Positions 54,300 to 61,543 of a DNA stretch of 64,000 nucleotides are shown here, piece by piece (position 1 is the first letter of the stretch; each line of letters begins with the position of its first letter). The stretch is from a virus, in IMG/VR virus record IMGVR_UViG_3300042888_000580, positions 1 through 64,000 of that record, one strand, 5' to 3'. Position numbers and translations under genes: made by a program. The notes beneath the pieces were generated by a model. The model was given only the letters and a program-made list of their open reading frames with translations. It had not been told where the DNA came from and ran no database searches.

Positions 54300-54328
54300 T
54301 TGACATAAATTCCATAACATGTTATACT
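54300..54328 (+). promoter_or_regulatory. Sigma70-type promoter, TTGACA-17-TATACT
   Basis: TTGACA at 54300-54305 and TATACT at 54323-54328 are separated by 17 bases. The expected start site falls at the A of the ATG at 54335, so the message may be leaderless. Confidence 0.8.
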
Positions 54329-54334
54329 CAACAT

Positions 54335-54589
54335 ATGAAAATAGAACGTGCTTTAGATTGGAATCAAGTTAGTAGCAACTTATCAAGTCAAATGAATGGG
54401 ATTGGCTACAACCCAGACCTACATCGTATGCACAAAAACATTGATAAAATGGTAACTGAACTAAGCAAACTAGAAGTCAATCTACGTAGAACGGGCAAAT
54501 ACGAAATGTTAGACGATAAAGTTGCCGCTGTCAATACAGCAATCAATCACTTAGAAAAATTAGTACTTATGGCTAACTTAATGAAGTAA
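54335..54589 (+). CDS. Hypothetical 84-residue helical protein
   Basis: No family is recognised. It is a soluble, mostly helical protein with LHRMHKNIDKMVTELSKLEV and a second helix DDKVAAVNTAINHLEKLVLM, possibly a two-helix hairpin. It lies directly after a consensus promoter with almost no leader and no ribosome binding site. It is the first gene of the early-type block. Confidence 0.65.
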   Translation: MKIERALDWNQVSSNLSSQMNGIGYNPDLHRMHKNIDKMVTELSKLEVNLRRTGKYEMLDDKVAAVNTAINHLEKLVLMANLMK

Positions 54590-54590
54590 T

Positions 54591-54619
54591 TTGACAATAA
54601 GTCAATTTGGGTATATAAT
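54591..54619 (+). promoter_or_regulatory. Sigma70-type promoter, TTGACA-17-TATAAT
   Basis: A perfect consensus pair with 17-base spacing, 28 bases before the ATG at 54647. It directly follows the stop of the previous gene. Confidence 0.88.
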
Positions 54620-54646
54620 AGAGTCTTATTCAGTCAAAAGGTATCT

Positions 54647-54901
54647 ATGAAATTCAATGCAATTGCAGTTAGTACTTTGTACTTCAGAGTCTCAGTGAAA
54701 AAAAGGCCCTATAGCGATGAAGAAATTTGTTTATTAATCTCTGCAAGTGATTATACAAAAACAAATAATAAAGGTAAACTTTTATTAGGTAAAACTCTCT
54801 ATTTTAGAGAATTACCATTAACTACTGAACAAACTATTATTGATTCTCATATTGAACAAATTGCCAGAATCAATAATTTTTCTTCTATACAAGTTTTGTA
54901 A
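54647..54901 (+). CDS. Hypothetical 84-residue protein
   Basis: No family is recognised. It is small and basic with mixed strands and helices (AIAVSTLYFRVSVKKRPYSD, EEICLLISASDYTKTNNKGK). No signal peptide or membrane segment is evident. AAAGG lies seven bases upstream of the ATG and a perfect early promoter precedes it. It is flanked by two more such promoters, so it is probably expressed early in infection. A host-takeover role is possible, as is common for such genes, but nothing in the sequence shows it. Confidence 0.65.
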   Translation: MKFNAIAVSTLYFRVSVKKRPYSDEEICLLISASDYTKTNNKGKLLLGKTLYFRELPLTTEQTIIDSHIEQIARINNFSSIQVL

Positions 54902-54908
54902 TCAAAAT

Positions 54909-54937
54909 TTGACAATAAATCCAATTGGTGATACAAT
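54909..54937 (+). promoter_or_regulatory. Sigma70-type promoter, TTGACA-17-TACAAT
   Basis: TTGACA at 54909-54914 and TACAAT at 54932-54937. Its spacer resembles that at 54591 (ATAAATCCAATTGG against ATAAGTCAATTTGG). The 70 bases after it hold no convincing gene; it may add to transcription of the MoxR gene. Confidence 0.75.
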
Positions 54938-55009
54938 ACGTATTGAACAATATAAAACTGACTAGTTAATCAAATGGATAGATGTTGTAAATAAACAACA
55001 ACACAAAAT

Positions 55010-55038
55010 TTGACAACAAATCAGTTTTATACTATACT
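55010..55038 (+). promoter_or_regulatory. Sigma70-type promoter, TTGACA-17-TATACT (MoxR gene)
   Basis: TTGACA at 55010-55015 and TATACT at 55033-55038, 32 bases before the ATG at 55070. AACAGGAGC provides the ribosome binding site. Confidence 0.82.
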
Positions 55039-55069
55039 TCATATATCAAATTTTTAACAGGAGCATTTA

Positions 55070-56170
55070 ATGGCATCAGTATCAGACAATCTCACTATCA
55101 CTAGTGTACAAACTCGCAAAGCAATGCTTAAAGCATTCAAAGCTAAACGCCCTCTTTTCTTGTGGGGCCCGCCCGGCATCGGTAAATCAGAAGTTGTAGC
55201 AGAAGTTACTGAAGAACTAGGTGGCTATATGATTGACTTGCGTATGGCACAAATGGAGCCTACAGATATTCGTGGTATCCCATTCTTTAATAAAGATATT
55301 AATAAAATGGATTGGGCGGCACCAGTTGATTTGCCTGATGATGAACTAGCAAGCAAGTATCCGATCGTAGTATTATTCTTAGATGAAATGAATTCAGCAA
55401 GTCCCGCAGTACAAGCGGCCGGCTATCAGTTGATTTTGAATCGTAGAGTTGGTAAGTATGTACTTCCCGATAACGTTGTAATTGTTGCGGCAGGTAATCG
55501 TGATAGTGACAAAGGTGTTACATATCGTATGCCGATGCCCCTCGCTAATCGTTTCTTACACTTAGAAATGAGAGCAGATTTTACTTCTTGGCAGAACTGG
55601 GCAGTTAACAAAGGCATTCACAAAGACGTTGTGGGTTACTTGAGTTTCGCTAAACAAGATTTGTATGACTTTGATGCTAAATCATCAAGCAGAGCATTCG
55701 CTACACCTCGTACATGGTGTTTCGTTAGTGACTTGTTGAATGATGAGGATGATACTGATAGTGATACATTGTTCAATTTGATTTCAGGTGCTGTAGGTGA
55801 AGGACTTGCTGTTAAGTTTGCGGCACATCGTAAAGTAGCAGGTCGTATGCCCGAACCCTCAGATATCTTGTCAGGTAAAGTTAAGGACCTCGCAGTTAAA
55901 GAAATTTCTGCTATGTACTCATTGACTATTTCAATGTGCTATGAATTGCGTGATGCACTAGAGACAAAGAAAGTTTCTAGCAAAGAGTTCCACACAATGG
56001 CTGATAATTTCTTCAGTTATATTATGGCAAACTTTGAGACTGAACTAGTTGTTATGGGTGCTAAGATTGCACTTAAGACATACAAGTTACCAATTGAACC
56101 TAGTCAGTTAAAGAACTTTGATGACTTTCACAAGAAATACGGCAAGTACATTGTAGACGCAGGTAATTAA
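55070..56170 (+). CDS. MoxR-family AAA+ ATPase
   Basis: Walker A is GPPGIGKS at residues 33-40, Walker B is VVLFLDEMN at 100-108, and the sensor region AAGNRDSD follows near 141. The stretch FLDEMNSASPAVQAAGYQLI and RMPMPLANRF fit the MoxR/CbxX-like AAA+ family. These ATPases act as chaperones with a VWA-domain partner to mature or activate protein complexes, as RavA does with ViaA. Here the partner is two genes downstream (56794). The 366-residue length suits a single AAA+ module plus a helical C-terminal part. It has a strong early promoter. The client protein is unknown. Confidence 0.9.
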   Translation: MASVSDNLTITSVQTRKAMLKAFKAKRPLFLWGPPGIGKSEVVAEVTEELGGYMIDLRMAQMEPTDIRGIPFFNKDINKMDWAAPVDLPDDELASKYPIVVLFLDEMNSASPAVQAAGYQLILNRRVGKYVLPDNVVIVAAGNRDSDKGVTYRMPMPLANRFLHLEMRADFTSWQNWAVNKGIHKDVVGYLSFAKQDLYDFDAKSSSRAFATPRTWCFVSDLLNDEDDTDSDTLFNLISGAVGEGLAVKFAAHRKVAGRMPEPSDILSGKVKDLAVKEISAMYSLTISMCYELRDALETKKVSSKEFHTMADNFFSYIMANFETELVVMGAKIALKTYKLPIEPSQLKNFDDFHKKYGKYIVDAGN

Positions 56171-56171
56171 T

Positions 56172-56336
56172 ATGGCAACAAAGATTTTAACTGGCAAGAA
56201 ATATTTCTACGCAATGGGTCAAAGTGCCCGTGATCGTGGATTGAACAAAAGTGAAGCCGAGGAACTGTACACTAAAGGTGCGGCACCTTACGCAAGGATT
56301 TACTTTGATAAAGGTTATCGCAAACTGTCAATGTAA
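56172..56336 (+). CDS. Small 54-residue basic protein
   Basis: ATG at 56172 follows the MoxR stop by one base, and the frame ends just before the next promoter. The protein is basic with helices (GKKYFYAMGQSARDRGLNKS, EAEELYTKGAAP). No signal peptide or membrane segment is visible. Its position between the AAA+ ATPase and its VWA partner suggests a small accessory protein, but the family is unknown. Confidence 0.65.
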   Translation: MATKILTGKKYFYAMGQSARDRGLNKSEAEELYTKGAAPYARIYFDKGYRKLSM

Positions 56337-56338
56337 TT

Positions 56339-56367
56339 TTGACAATTAATACAATCTCTGTTACAAT
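56339..56367 (+). promoter_or_regulatory. Sigma70-type promoter, TTGACA-17-TACAAT, copy A
   Basis: The 30 bases from 56339 to 56368 are identical to 56739-56768, so the whole promoter including its spacer is duplicated. The ATG at 56396 lies 28 bases downstream. Confidence 0.82.
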
Positions 56368-56395
56368 ATATCTTTAACTTATACAGAGGAACAAA

Positions 56396-56749
56396 ATGTT
56401 ATTACAATTTAGAACATATCGTGGTAAAGCTATTCTTAAAATGGTTGAGAATCTTCTTAAAGAAGGTAACGTCATTCGTAGCCCTGAATATGGTAATGTA
56501 GTTGATGGTATCTATGGTGGCTCACCTGAAGGTATTAAGCTTGACCCTCCTGCTAATATTCGTGGTATCGGTATGGATAGACTAGCAGGTTCTTGTGGTT
56601 ATAAAACTTCTTTTACTAAGAAACAACAAGAAAAAATTGTTTTGATCCACCTCGGTACAAAATACTATGAATTGTATAGTACTGAAAAAGAACTGAATAA
56701 CGCTTCATTCCCCAGTGATGCTTGTGAATTCATTGCAGTTGACAATTAA
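56396..56749 (+). CDS. Hypothetical 117-residue protein
   Basis: No family is recognised. The soluble protein has a basic N-terminal helix (YRGKAILKMVENLLKEGNVI) and a middle section with GGSPEGIKLDPPANIRGIG, then strands VLIHLGTKYYELYS. It has a GAGG ribosome binding site and its own promoter. The -35 box of the next promoter overlaps its last codons. It lies between the MoxR and VWA genes and may belong to the same function. Confidence 0.65.
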   Translation: MLLQFRTYRGKAILKMVENLLKEGNVIRSPEYGNVVDGIYGGSPEGIKLDPPANIRGIGMDRLAGSCGYKTSFTKKQQEKIVLIHLGTKYYELYSTEKELNNASFPSDACEFIAVDN

Positions 56750-56767
56750 TACAATCTCTGTTACAAT
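56739..56767 (+). promoter_or_regulatory. Sigma70-type promoter, TTGACA-17-TACAAT, copy B
   Basis: Exact duplicate of copy A. The -35 box uses the last codons and stop of the 56396 gene. The VWA gene starts 27 bases after the -10 box. Confidence 0.82.
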
Positions 56768-56793
56768 AGAGACATAAACAACAAAGGACCAAT

Positions 56794-58080
56794 ATGAGTG
56801 AAGTAATTAATCCCAGTAAGAAACGTAGTCGTAGTAAGAAATTTGAGAATCTTGTAGGACCTACAGATAGTAAGATTGACTATCAAGCACGTGAACGATT
56901 AGTTACCGCACGTATTGGTCTATTGTTACGTCATAGTTTTTTTGGCAATCTCGCTACACGTATGCAATTGATTAATGCTGATCTATGGTGTAGTACAGCG
57001 GCAACTGATGGCTTGAAGTTCTATTATAATAGTCGTTTCATTATGATGTTGAAGCCTAAAGAAGTTGAATTCTTAGTTGGGCATGAAGTGTTACACGTTG
57101 TGTACGATCATATGGGTCGTAGAGGTAATCGTGATCCCGAAATCTGGAATATCGCTGATGACTATGCTGTCAATGCTGATTTGAAACGTCACAAAGTGGG
57201 TGAGTTTATTAAGACAGTACCTTGCTTGTATGAGCAGAAGTATGATGGCAAAGCCGCAGAAGAAATCTATGATGATTTGATGAAGAATGTTCAGAAAATC
57301 TCTATTGATGATTTACTGGACCAGATGATTGACGATCACATGGATGATGAAGGTGATGGTGACGGAGATCAAGAAGGTGAAGGTAACAAAAAAGGTAAGC
57401 GTCCCTCAATGAGTCCTGAAGAACGTGAACGTGTACGTCAGGAAGTTAAGCAAGCAATTATCAATGCCGCAAGTAGTGCTGAAGCAGGTTCATTACCTTT
57501 AGGTGTTGAGCGACTGATTAAACAACATACTAACCCAGTTATGCCCTGGCGTGAACTGATTCAAACGAATTTGACAAGTGCTATTCGTACAGATTATTCT
57601 TGGATGCGTCCTTCACGTAGAGGTTGGCACATGGATGCTATCATGCCCGGCATGAACCCCGGTGAAGAAATTGATGTTGTTGTTGCTATTGATATGAGTG
57701 GTTCTATCAGTAACAAACAAGCACAACAATTCTTAGGTGAGATTGGTGGCATGATGAATAGTTTTGATGGCTACAAGGTCCACGTATTCTGTTTTGATAC
57801 TGAGACATATAATCCCAAAGACTTCAGTAGTGAGAACATGGACCTCATTGATGAATATGAGCCAATGGGCGGTGGTGGCACTGACTTTGATTGTATCTTT
57901 ACATACTTGAAAGATATCGGCAATGTGCCTAAACGATTGATTGTATTTACAGATGGATATCCCTTTGGTAGTTGGGGTGATGCTGATTATTGTGATACAA
58001 CATGGGTCATTCATGGTGATAAGAATCCCAATCCCCCTTTCGGTACATATGCGATTTATGATGAAGCAGTAACAGCATGA
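56794..58080 (+). CDS. VWA-domain protein with HExxH metallopeptidase-like N-terminal domain (DUF2201 type)
   Basis: The 428-residue protein has HEVLH at residues 97-101 (GHEVLHVVYDHMGRRGNRDP), then WNIADDYAVNADL, as in the DUF2201 N-terminal metallopeptidase-like domain. An acidic linker lies at about 180-205 (DDEGDGDGDQEGEG). The C-terminal VWA domain has the MIDAS start AIDMSGS near 300, GGGGTDFDC near 360 and a FTDGYP segment later. VWA proteins of this type partner with MoxR ATPases; the MoxR gene lies upstream. Together they may form a chaperone or processing machine. Whether the metal site is active is unproven. Confidence 0.87.
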   Translation: MSEVINPSKKRSRSKKFENLVGPTDSKIDYQARERLVTARIGLLLRHSFFGNLATRMQLINADLWCSTAATDGLKFYYNSRFIMMLKPKEVEFLVGHEVLHVVYDHMGRRGNRDPEIWNIADDYAVNADLKRHKVGEFIKTVPCLYEQKYDGKAAEEIYDDLMKNVQKISIDDLLDQMIDDHMDDEGDGDGDQEGEGNKKGKRPSMSPEERERVRQEVKQAIINAASSAEAGSLPLGVERLIKQHTNPVMPWRELIQTNLTSAIRTDYSWMRPSRRGWHMDAIMPGMNPGEEIDVVVAIDMSGSISNKQAQQFLGEIGGMMNSFDGYKVHVFCFDTETYNPKDFSSENMDLIDEYEPMGGGGTDFDCIFTYLKDIGNVPKRLIVFTDGYPFGSWGDADYCDTTWVIHGDKNPNPPFGTYAIYDEAVTA

Positions 58081-58193
58081 TATTAGATATACTTGGCTAT
58101 GGCTTTATAGTACTGGTACTAGGCGTAGTCTTGTATATTTTTATTAGACTTCTCACCGGTGCATTAGATACTTTATCAAAACATGATGACTAA
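58077..58193 (+). CDS. Small single-span membrane protein (38 residues)
   Basis: The start overlaps the VWA stop (ATGA) and the end overlaps the next gene by 11 bases, so it is bracketed on both sides. Residues about 4-28 are hydrophobic (ILGYGFIVLVLGVVLYIFI), then a short LTGALDTLSKHDD tail. It may anchor or modulate a neighbour at the membrane; no family is recognised. Confidence 0.6.
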   Translation: MILDILGYGFIVLVLGVVLYIFIRLLTGALDTLSKHDD

Positions 58194-58539
58194 GCATTAC
58201 TTAGCAGTTTGGGACTGTAACGGTCTTGAAAGCCTACATGATGTTGGCTATCATATGGATAGGTACAATCAATGGGAGAAGCAAAAGGTTGTTGCTATTC
58301 TTAAAGAAGAACGAATCCCGGCAAGGCCTACAGGTATACCATTACAAATGTTGATCCTTCGTGCTAGAGCAAATAGTCAACGTTCATATGAGATTTATGA
58401 ATTCAATAGCACGTTAAAGTATAAAGAACTAACAGAAGCCTTTAATGATAATCCACAACCTATTGTAGAATGGATTAGAGAGAACGGTAAACAAGTTTAT
58501 AGTGACTATGTTAAGCAAGAAAGAAAGTTGATTCTATGA
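58183..58539 (+). CDS. Hypothetical 118-residue protein
   Basis: No family is recognised. Two adjacent ATG codons (58183 and 58186) could start it. The soluble protein has a YLAVWDCNGLESLHDVGYH start, a basic centre (KEERIPARPTGIPLQMLILR) and a helical end (EWIRENGKQVYSDYVKQERK). It overlaps its upstream and downstream neighbours by a few bases, so it belongs to a run of co-translated small genes. Confidence 0.65.
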   Translation: MMTKHYLAVWDCNGLESLHDVGYHMDRYNQWEKQKVVAILKEERIPARPTGIPLQMLILRARANSQRSYEIYEFNSTLKYKELTEAFNDNPQPIVEWIRENGKQVYSDYVKQERKLIL

Positions 58540-58967
58540 TGTATATTGGTACAAGCCTCGGTGGTTGCTTACTTAGTTTGATGGCAAATGAAGTGTCCGA
58601 AAATCAGGTTATGTTCATTGTTACACGTACAATGTGCCCTGACTACAATACTTTTATACAAGTGGTAGAGCAATATTATGCAGAAGGTAATCCTTATGCT
58701 CGTAATCCTGCACAATATGGTTTAAGTGATTATGACCTTACTAATGTAAAAGCTTTGGCAACTAGATTATATTATTCAGGTAGGATACACCAACCTAGAG
58801 TATTTGATGACCAGGGCCGCAGGGAAGGTCATAGTTATATATACGATCATTCTGCAAAATTAGGTAAAGGATTGTGGATGCAAGTTGTCCCTACTAATGA
58901 TAATTCTACCCCGGCAGTAGTTGAAGCTTGGGAGAAGTATAAGATGTTAGATAATTTAACAAAATGA
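58536..58967 (+). CDS. Hypothetical 143-residue protein
   Basis: No family is recognised. It starts in an ATGA overlap (MMYIGTSLGGCLLSLMANEV) and has a middle part with VTRTMCPDYNTFIQVVEQYY and RLYYSGRIHQPRVFDDQGRR. It has no clear membrane segment or catalytic motif. It overlaps the next gene by four bases. It is probably part of the early or middle gene run. Confidence 0.62.
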   Translation: MMYIGTSLGGCLLSLMANEVSENQVMFIVTRTMCPDYNTFIQVVEQYYAEGNPYARNPAQYGLSDYDLTNVKALATRLYYSGRIHQPRVFDDQGRREGHSYIYDHSAKLGKGLWMQVVPTNDNSTPAVVEAWEKYKMLDNLTK

Positions 58968-59215
58968 TTGAATATCAGTTAGATCCTATTACTTGGTTTA
59001 GTGAGAGAGAATTACATTATACTCCCAAACACTTTGTAGTAACGTCACATCCGTGTACATCGGAATCTAAACAATGGGTACTAGATAAATTGAGTGGTAG
59101 ATTTAGTGTTACATATCCTATTGTTAGTAGTAGTTTACTTGAATTAATGACACCTAGTTGTATTGCATTTGAAGATCCACAAGAAGCAGTTTTTTATGAA
59201 CTTAAATGGTCATAA
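58964..59215 (+). CDS. Hypothetical 83-residue protein
   Basis: No family is recognised. It starts in an ATGA overlap with the previous gene. The mixed strand and helix protein contains HFVVTSHPCTSESKQWVLDK and LSGRFSVTYPIVSSSLLELM; no motifs are seen. It is the last member of the run of small overlapping genes. Confidence 0.6.
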   Translation: MIEYQLDPITWFSERELHYTPKHFVVTSHPCTSESKQWVLDKLSGRFSVTYPIVSSSLLELMTPSCIAFEDPQEAVFYELKWS

Positions 59216-59290
59216 ATGGGCATATGGAAATTTTGTAGAGAACAAATTTCTTATTAAATAACTATAAGCATATTACAAGGAGAACATAAT

Positions 59291-59998
59291 ATGAGTTTTA
59301 CAAGACACGTAGGAAAACACGGGGACAGAAAAGTAGCTGTAGTATTCCGAGAAGTACCGGGCGAGCCTCATATGTGCTTAGTAACATATACGGAAACAAT
59401 TAATAAAAATATCCATGATTCATTGATTAGATGTATTGAAAGTGACATTGGGCAAAATAGTGAAAATTTAGCTGATGCATTAAACCGTAGCTACACACAA
59501 GATGGTAGACCAATATTGCAAGTTTTACATTCTGAAAGTCAACTAAAGAAAGTTAACACAGAAATGATTTTAATGACACCTGCACCAAACACACGTATTA
59601 AGTTAAATGAACTTAATAAAATTTTAGATGAAATGAAATTAGGTGAAGATGCTGTTAAACGTATGGCTGAATTAGATCAAAGCCGTGGCATGCAAGATCC
59701 AGCTGATGTAGCACGTAGAATGCGTGGCCCACAAGGTAAACAACCTCCAGTTGTTGCCCCATCAGGTGATGCATTGGGTGATGCGTCATTAGCTAAACAA
59801 CGTATTGAACAAGCACAAAAAATGGAACGTGAAGCTAAAGGCTTATTAGCTGAAGCACAACGTTTAACTTCAGAAGCACAAACACTAGATCCATCATTAG
59901 CTCCTAAACCAGCTAAAGCTAAAAAGGCAGCAGTTGTAGCTGAAGTAGCGACCCCTGCAAAGAAAAAAACTACAAAAAAAATAACTAATGTCGCCTGA
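59291..59998 (+). CDS. Hypothetical protein with Ala/Lys-rich C-terminal tail
   Basis: The 235-residue protein has a compact N-terminal domain (residues 1-100: RHVGKHGDRKVAVVFREVPG, HDSLIRCIESDIGQNSENLA), a charged helical part (RIEQAQKMEREAKGLLAEAQ) and a basic tail rich in K, A and P (PKPAKAKKAAVVAE, TPAKKKTTKKIT), similar in composition to histone H1-type tails. The tail could bind nucleic acid. AAGGAG gives a strong ribosome binding site, and TTAAATAACT upstream is a poor match to the late box. It may be a structural or DNA-associated protein; I do not recognise the family. Confidence 0.65.
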   Translation: MSFTRHVGKHGDRKVAVVFREVPGEPHMCLVTYTETINKNIHDSLIRCIESDIGQNSENLADALNRSYTQDGRPILQVLHSESQLKKVNTEMILMTPAPNTRIKLNELNKILDEMKLGEDAVKRMAELDQSRGMQDPADVARRMRGPQGKQPPVVAPSGDALGDASLAKQRIEQAQKMEREAKGLLAEAQRLTSEAQTLDPSLAPKPAKAKKAAVVAEVATPAKKKTTKKITNVA

Positions 59999-60284
59999 TT
60001 TTATCGATAAATGGGAACACATCCTTGAAGATGTGGAGAAGAACAAAATACCGGTAGAGTTTATTAAAAAATTAATTATTAAACTAACTGGTAAGAAGCA
60101 ACAAACAATTAATATTAAAAGGTTACTTCAACAAGGTTTGGATCCAGATCAAGTAGAAGATGCTGTTAGTCGTAAGTTAAATGAGTTGGAAGATTCTATT
60201 GTAAGTGTAGAATTTGTTCTTAATGTACAAAGTATAGCAGATACTGTGCAACCAGAAACTGATAGACTATTAGGTAAACTTTAA
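59988..60284 (+). CDS. Hypothetical 98-residue helical protein
   Basis: No family is recognised. It overlaps the previous gene by 11 bases in another frame. The helical protein (FIDKWEHILEDVEKNKIPVE, VEDAVSRKLNELEDSIVSVE) contains a basic part (KKLIIKLTGKKQQTINIKRL) that could form a small DNA- or RNA-binding helical domain. This is inferred only from charge. It is followed by a terminator. Confidence 0.65.
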   Translation: MSPDFIDKWEHILEDVEKNKIPVEFIKKLIIKLTGKKQQTINIKRLLQQGLDPDQVEDAVSRKLNELEDSIVSVEFVLNVQSIADTVQPETDRLLGKL

Positions 60285-60292
60285 TTACTTCA

Positions 60293-60319
60293 AAAAGCCC
60301 TGATTAGTCGGGGCTTTTC
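60293..60319 (+). terminator. Intrinsic terminator
   Basis: AAAAGCCCTGA pairs with TCGGGGCTTTT around a short loop, with one T-G pair and a T run. It separates the unknown genes from thyA. Confidence 0.85.
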
Positions 60320-60328
60320 TTATTAACA

Positions 60329-60337
60329 TGATATAAT
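60329..60337 (+). promoter_or_regulatory. Extended -10 promoter element before thyA
   Basis: TGATATAAT matches the extended -10 form TGnTATAAT and ends five bases before the thyA ATG. No good -35 box is visible. If used, the start site would be at the start codon. The call is weak because AT-rich sequence often contains TATAAT. Confidence 0.35.
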
Positions 60338-60342
60338 AATTT

Positions 60343-61242
60343 ATGAAACAATACTTAGAATTAATACAAGATATACTAGACAACGGGGAAATTAAAGATG
60401 ATAGAACTGGTGTTGGCACAATTTCTTTATTTGCTAGACAGTTAAGATTTGATTTGCGTAGGGGCTTTCCCGCAGTCACTACTAAAAAACTTGCTTGGAA
60501 AGCTTGCGTCGGTGAGCTTCTCTGGTTTATTGAAGGATCTAGTGATGATCGTAGACTGGCAGAACTTACCCACGGTAGTAGTGAAGGAAAGACTACTATC
60601 TGGACCCCGAATGCAGAGGCACCGTATTGGAAACACAAAGCAAAATTTGAAGGTGATCTCGGTCGTGTCTATGGGGTACAATGGCGTCACTGGAATATGT
60701 ACCGCACAGAAAAAGACATGGGCCCAGCACACAAAGGTGGTACCCGCCTCGCTGTTGATAAAACAGAAGTCGACCAATTGGCAAATCTCATTAAAGGATT
60801 AATTGAAGATCCTAATGGGCGCAGGCACATACTAAGTGCTTGGAACGTGAGCGAGTTAGACCAAATGGCATTGCCCCCTTGTCACGTTATGAGCCAATTC
60901 TATGTTAACAAAAATCGTGAACTATCTTGCCATATGTACCAAAGATCAGTGGATGTTTTTTTAGGACTCCCCTTCAATATTGCTAGTTATGCACTACTTA
61001 CACATCTATTGGCACATCACTGTGATTTAAAAGTAGGGGAGCTTGTAATTAGTACAGGTGATACACATATCTATAAAGACCATATTGAACAAGTTAAAGA
61101 ACAACTGTGTCGTGAACCTCATCCACTACCAACATTGATGTTGAATGCATCAAAGAATAGTATCTTTGATATGACAATGGAAGATATACATTTGGAGAAC
61201 TATCAAAGTGATGGCCCTATCAAAGCAACAATGGCAGTCTAA
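60343..61242 (+). CDS. thyA: Thymidylate synthase ThyA
   Basis: The 299-residue protein carries the ThyA signatures: RTGVGT with the phosphate-binding Arg21, TTKKLAWKACVGELLWFIEG, GDLGRVYGVQWRHW, the active-site segment ALPPCHV with the catalytic cysteine at residue 180, CHMYQRSVDVFLGLPFNIAS, and the GDTHIYKDHIEQ end. It methylates dUMP to dTMP using methylene-tetrahydrofolate. Its length is slightly above the usual 264 residues. Phages often carry it to raise the supply of thymidine nucleotides. It overlaps the next gene by 35 bases, and a terminator lies upstream. Confidence 0.95.
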   Translation: MKQYLELIQDILDNGEIKDDRTGVGTISLFARQLRFDLRRGFPAVTTKKLAWKACVGELLWFIEGSSDDRRLAELTHGSSEGKTTIWTPNAEAPYWKHKAKFEGDLGRVYGVQWRHWNMYRTEKDMGPAHKGGTRLAVDKTEVDQLANLIKGLIEDPNGRRHILSAWNVSELDQMALPPCHVMSQFYVNKNRELSCHMYQRSVDVFLGLPFNIASYALLTHLLAHHCDLKVGELVISTGDTHIYKDHIEQVKEQLCREPHPLPTLMLNASKNSIFDMTMEDIHLENYQSDGPIKATMAV

Positions 61243-61543
61243 AGACGAATTTACTAGACCCAAGTATCAGGTACAAGTATCTGATACAGGAGAAGAATCA
61301 GTATCTATTACTCAGGTAGTTCATACTATTAGAATGGGTGATGTTGAAGATCCTGATTTGTATGTAGCACAGCCTATATATGAATGGCAACAGACAGAAG
61401 AAGGTAAGTGGATAATGGAAAACTCTAATCCTACACCCAGTTGGCATCGTAACAATGACTTATACGATTATAGTTATGTATATCATATTAGAGCATATCT
61501 AACACACAAACAATTAACATTTTGGAAATTAAAATATGAGTAA
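61208..61543 (+). CDS. Hypothetical 111-residue protein overlapping thyA
   Basis: It starts within the thyA coding end (ATG at 61208 or 61211) and ends eight bases into the SDR gene. The soluble beta-rich protein contains YQVQVSDTGEESVSITQVVH, PDLYVAQPIYEWQQTEEGKW and SWHRNNDLYDYSYVYHIRAY. No family or catalytic motif is recognised, but the tight overlap on both sides supports a real gene. Confidence 0.65.
   Translation: MMALSKQQWQSKDEFTRPKYQVQVSDTGEESVSITQVVHTIRMGDVEDPDLYVAQPIYEWQQTEEGKWIMENSNPTPSWHRNNDLYDYSYVYHIRAYLTHKQLTFWKLKYE

Noticed and set aside
54938-55009. Small RNA or minigene after the promoter at 54909
   Set aside because: Only a seven-codon frame is present and no hairpin or terminator ends a short RNA; it is more likely an extra promoter for the MoxR gene.
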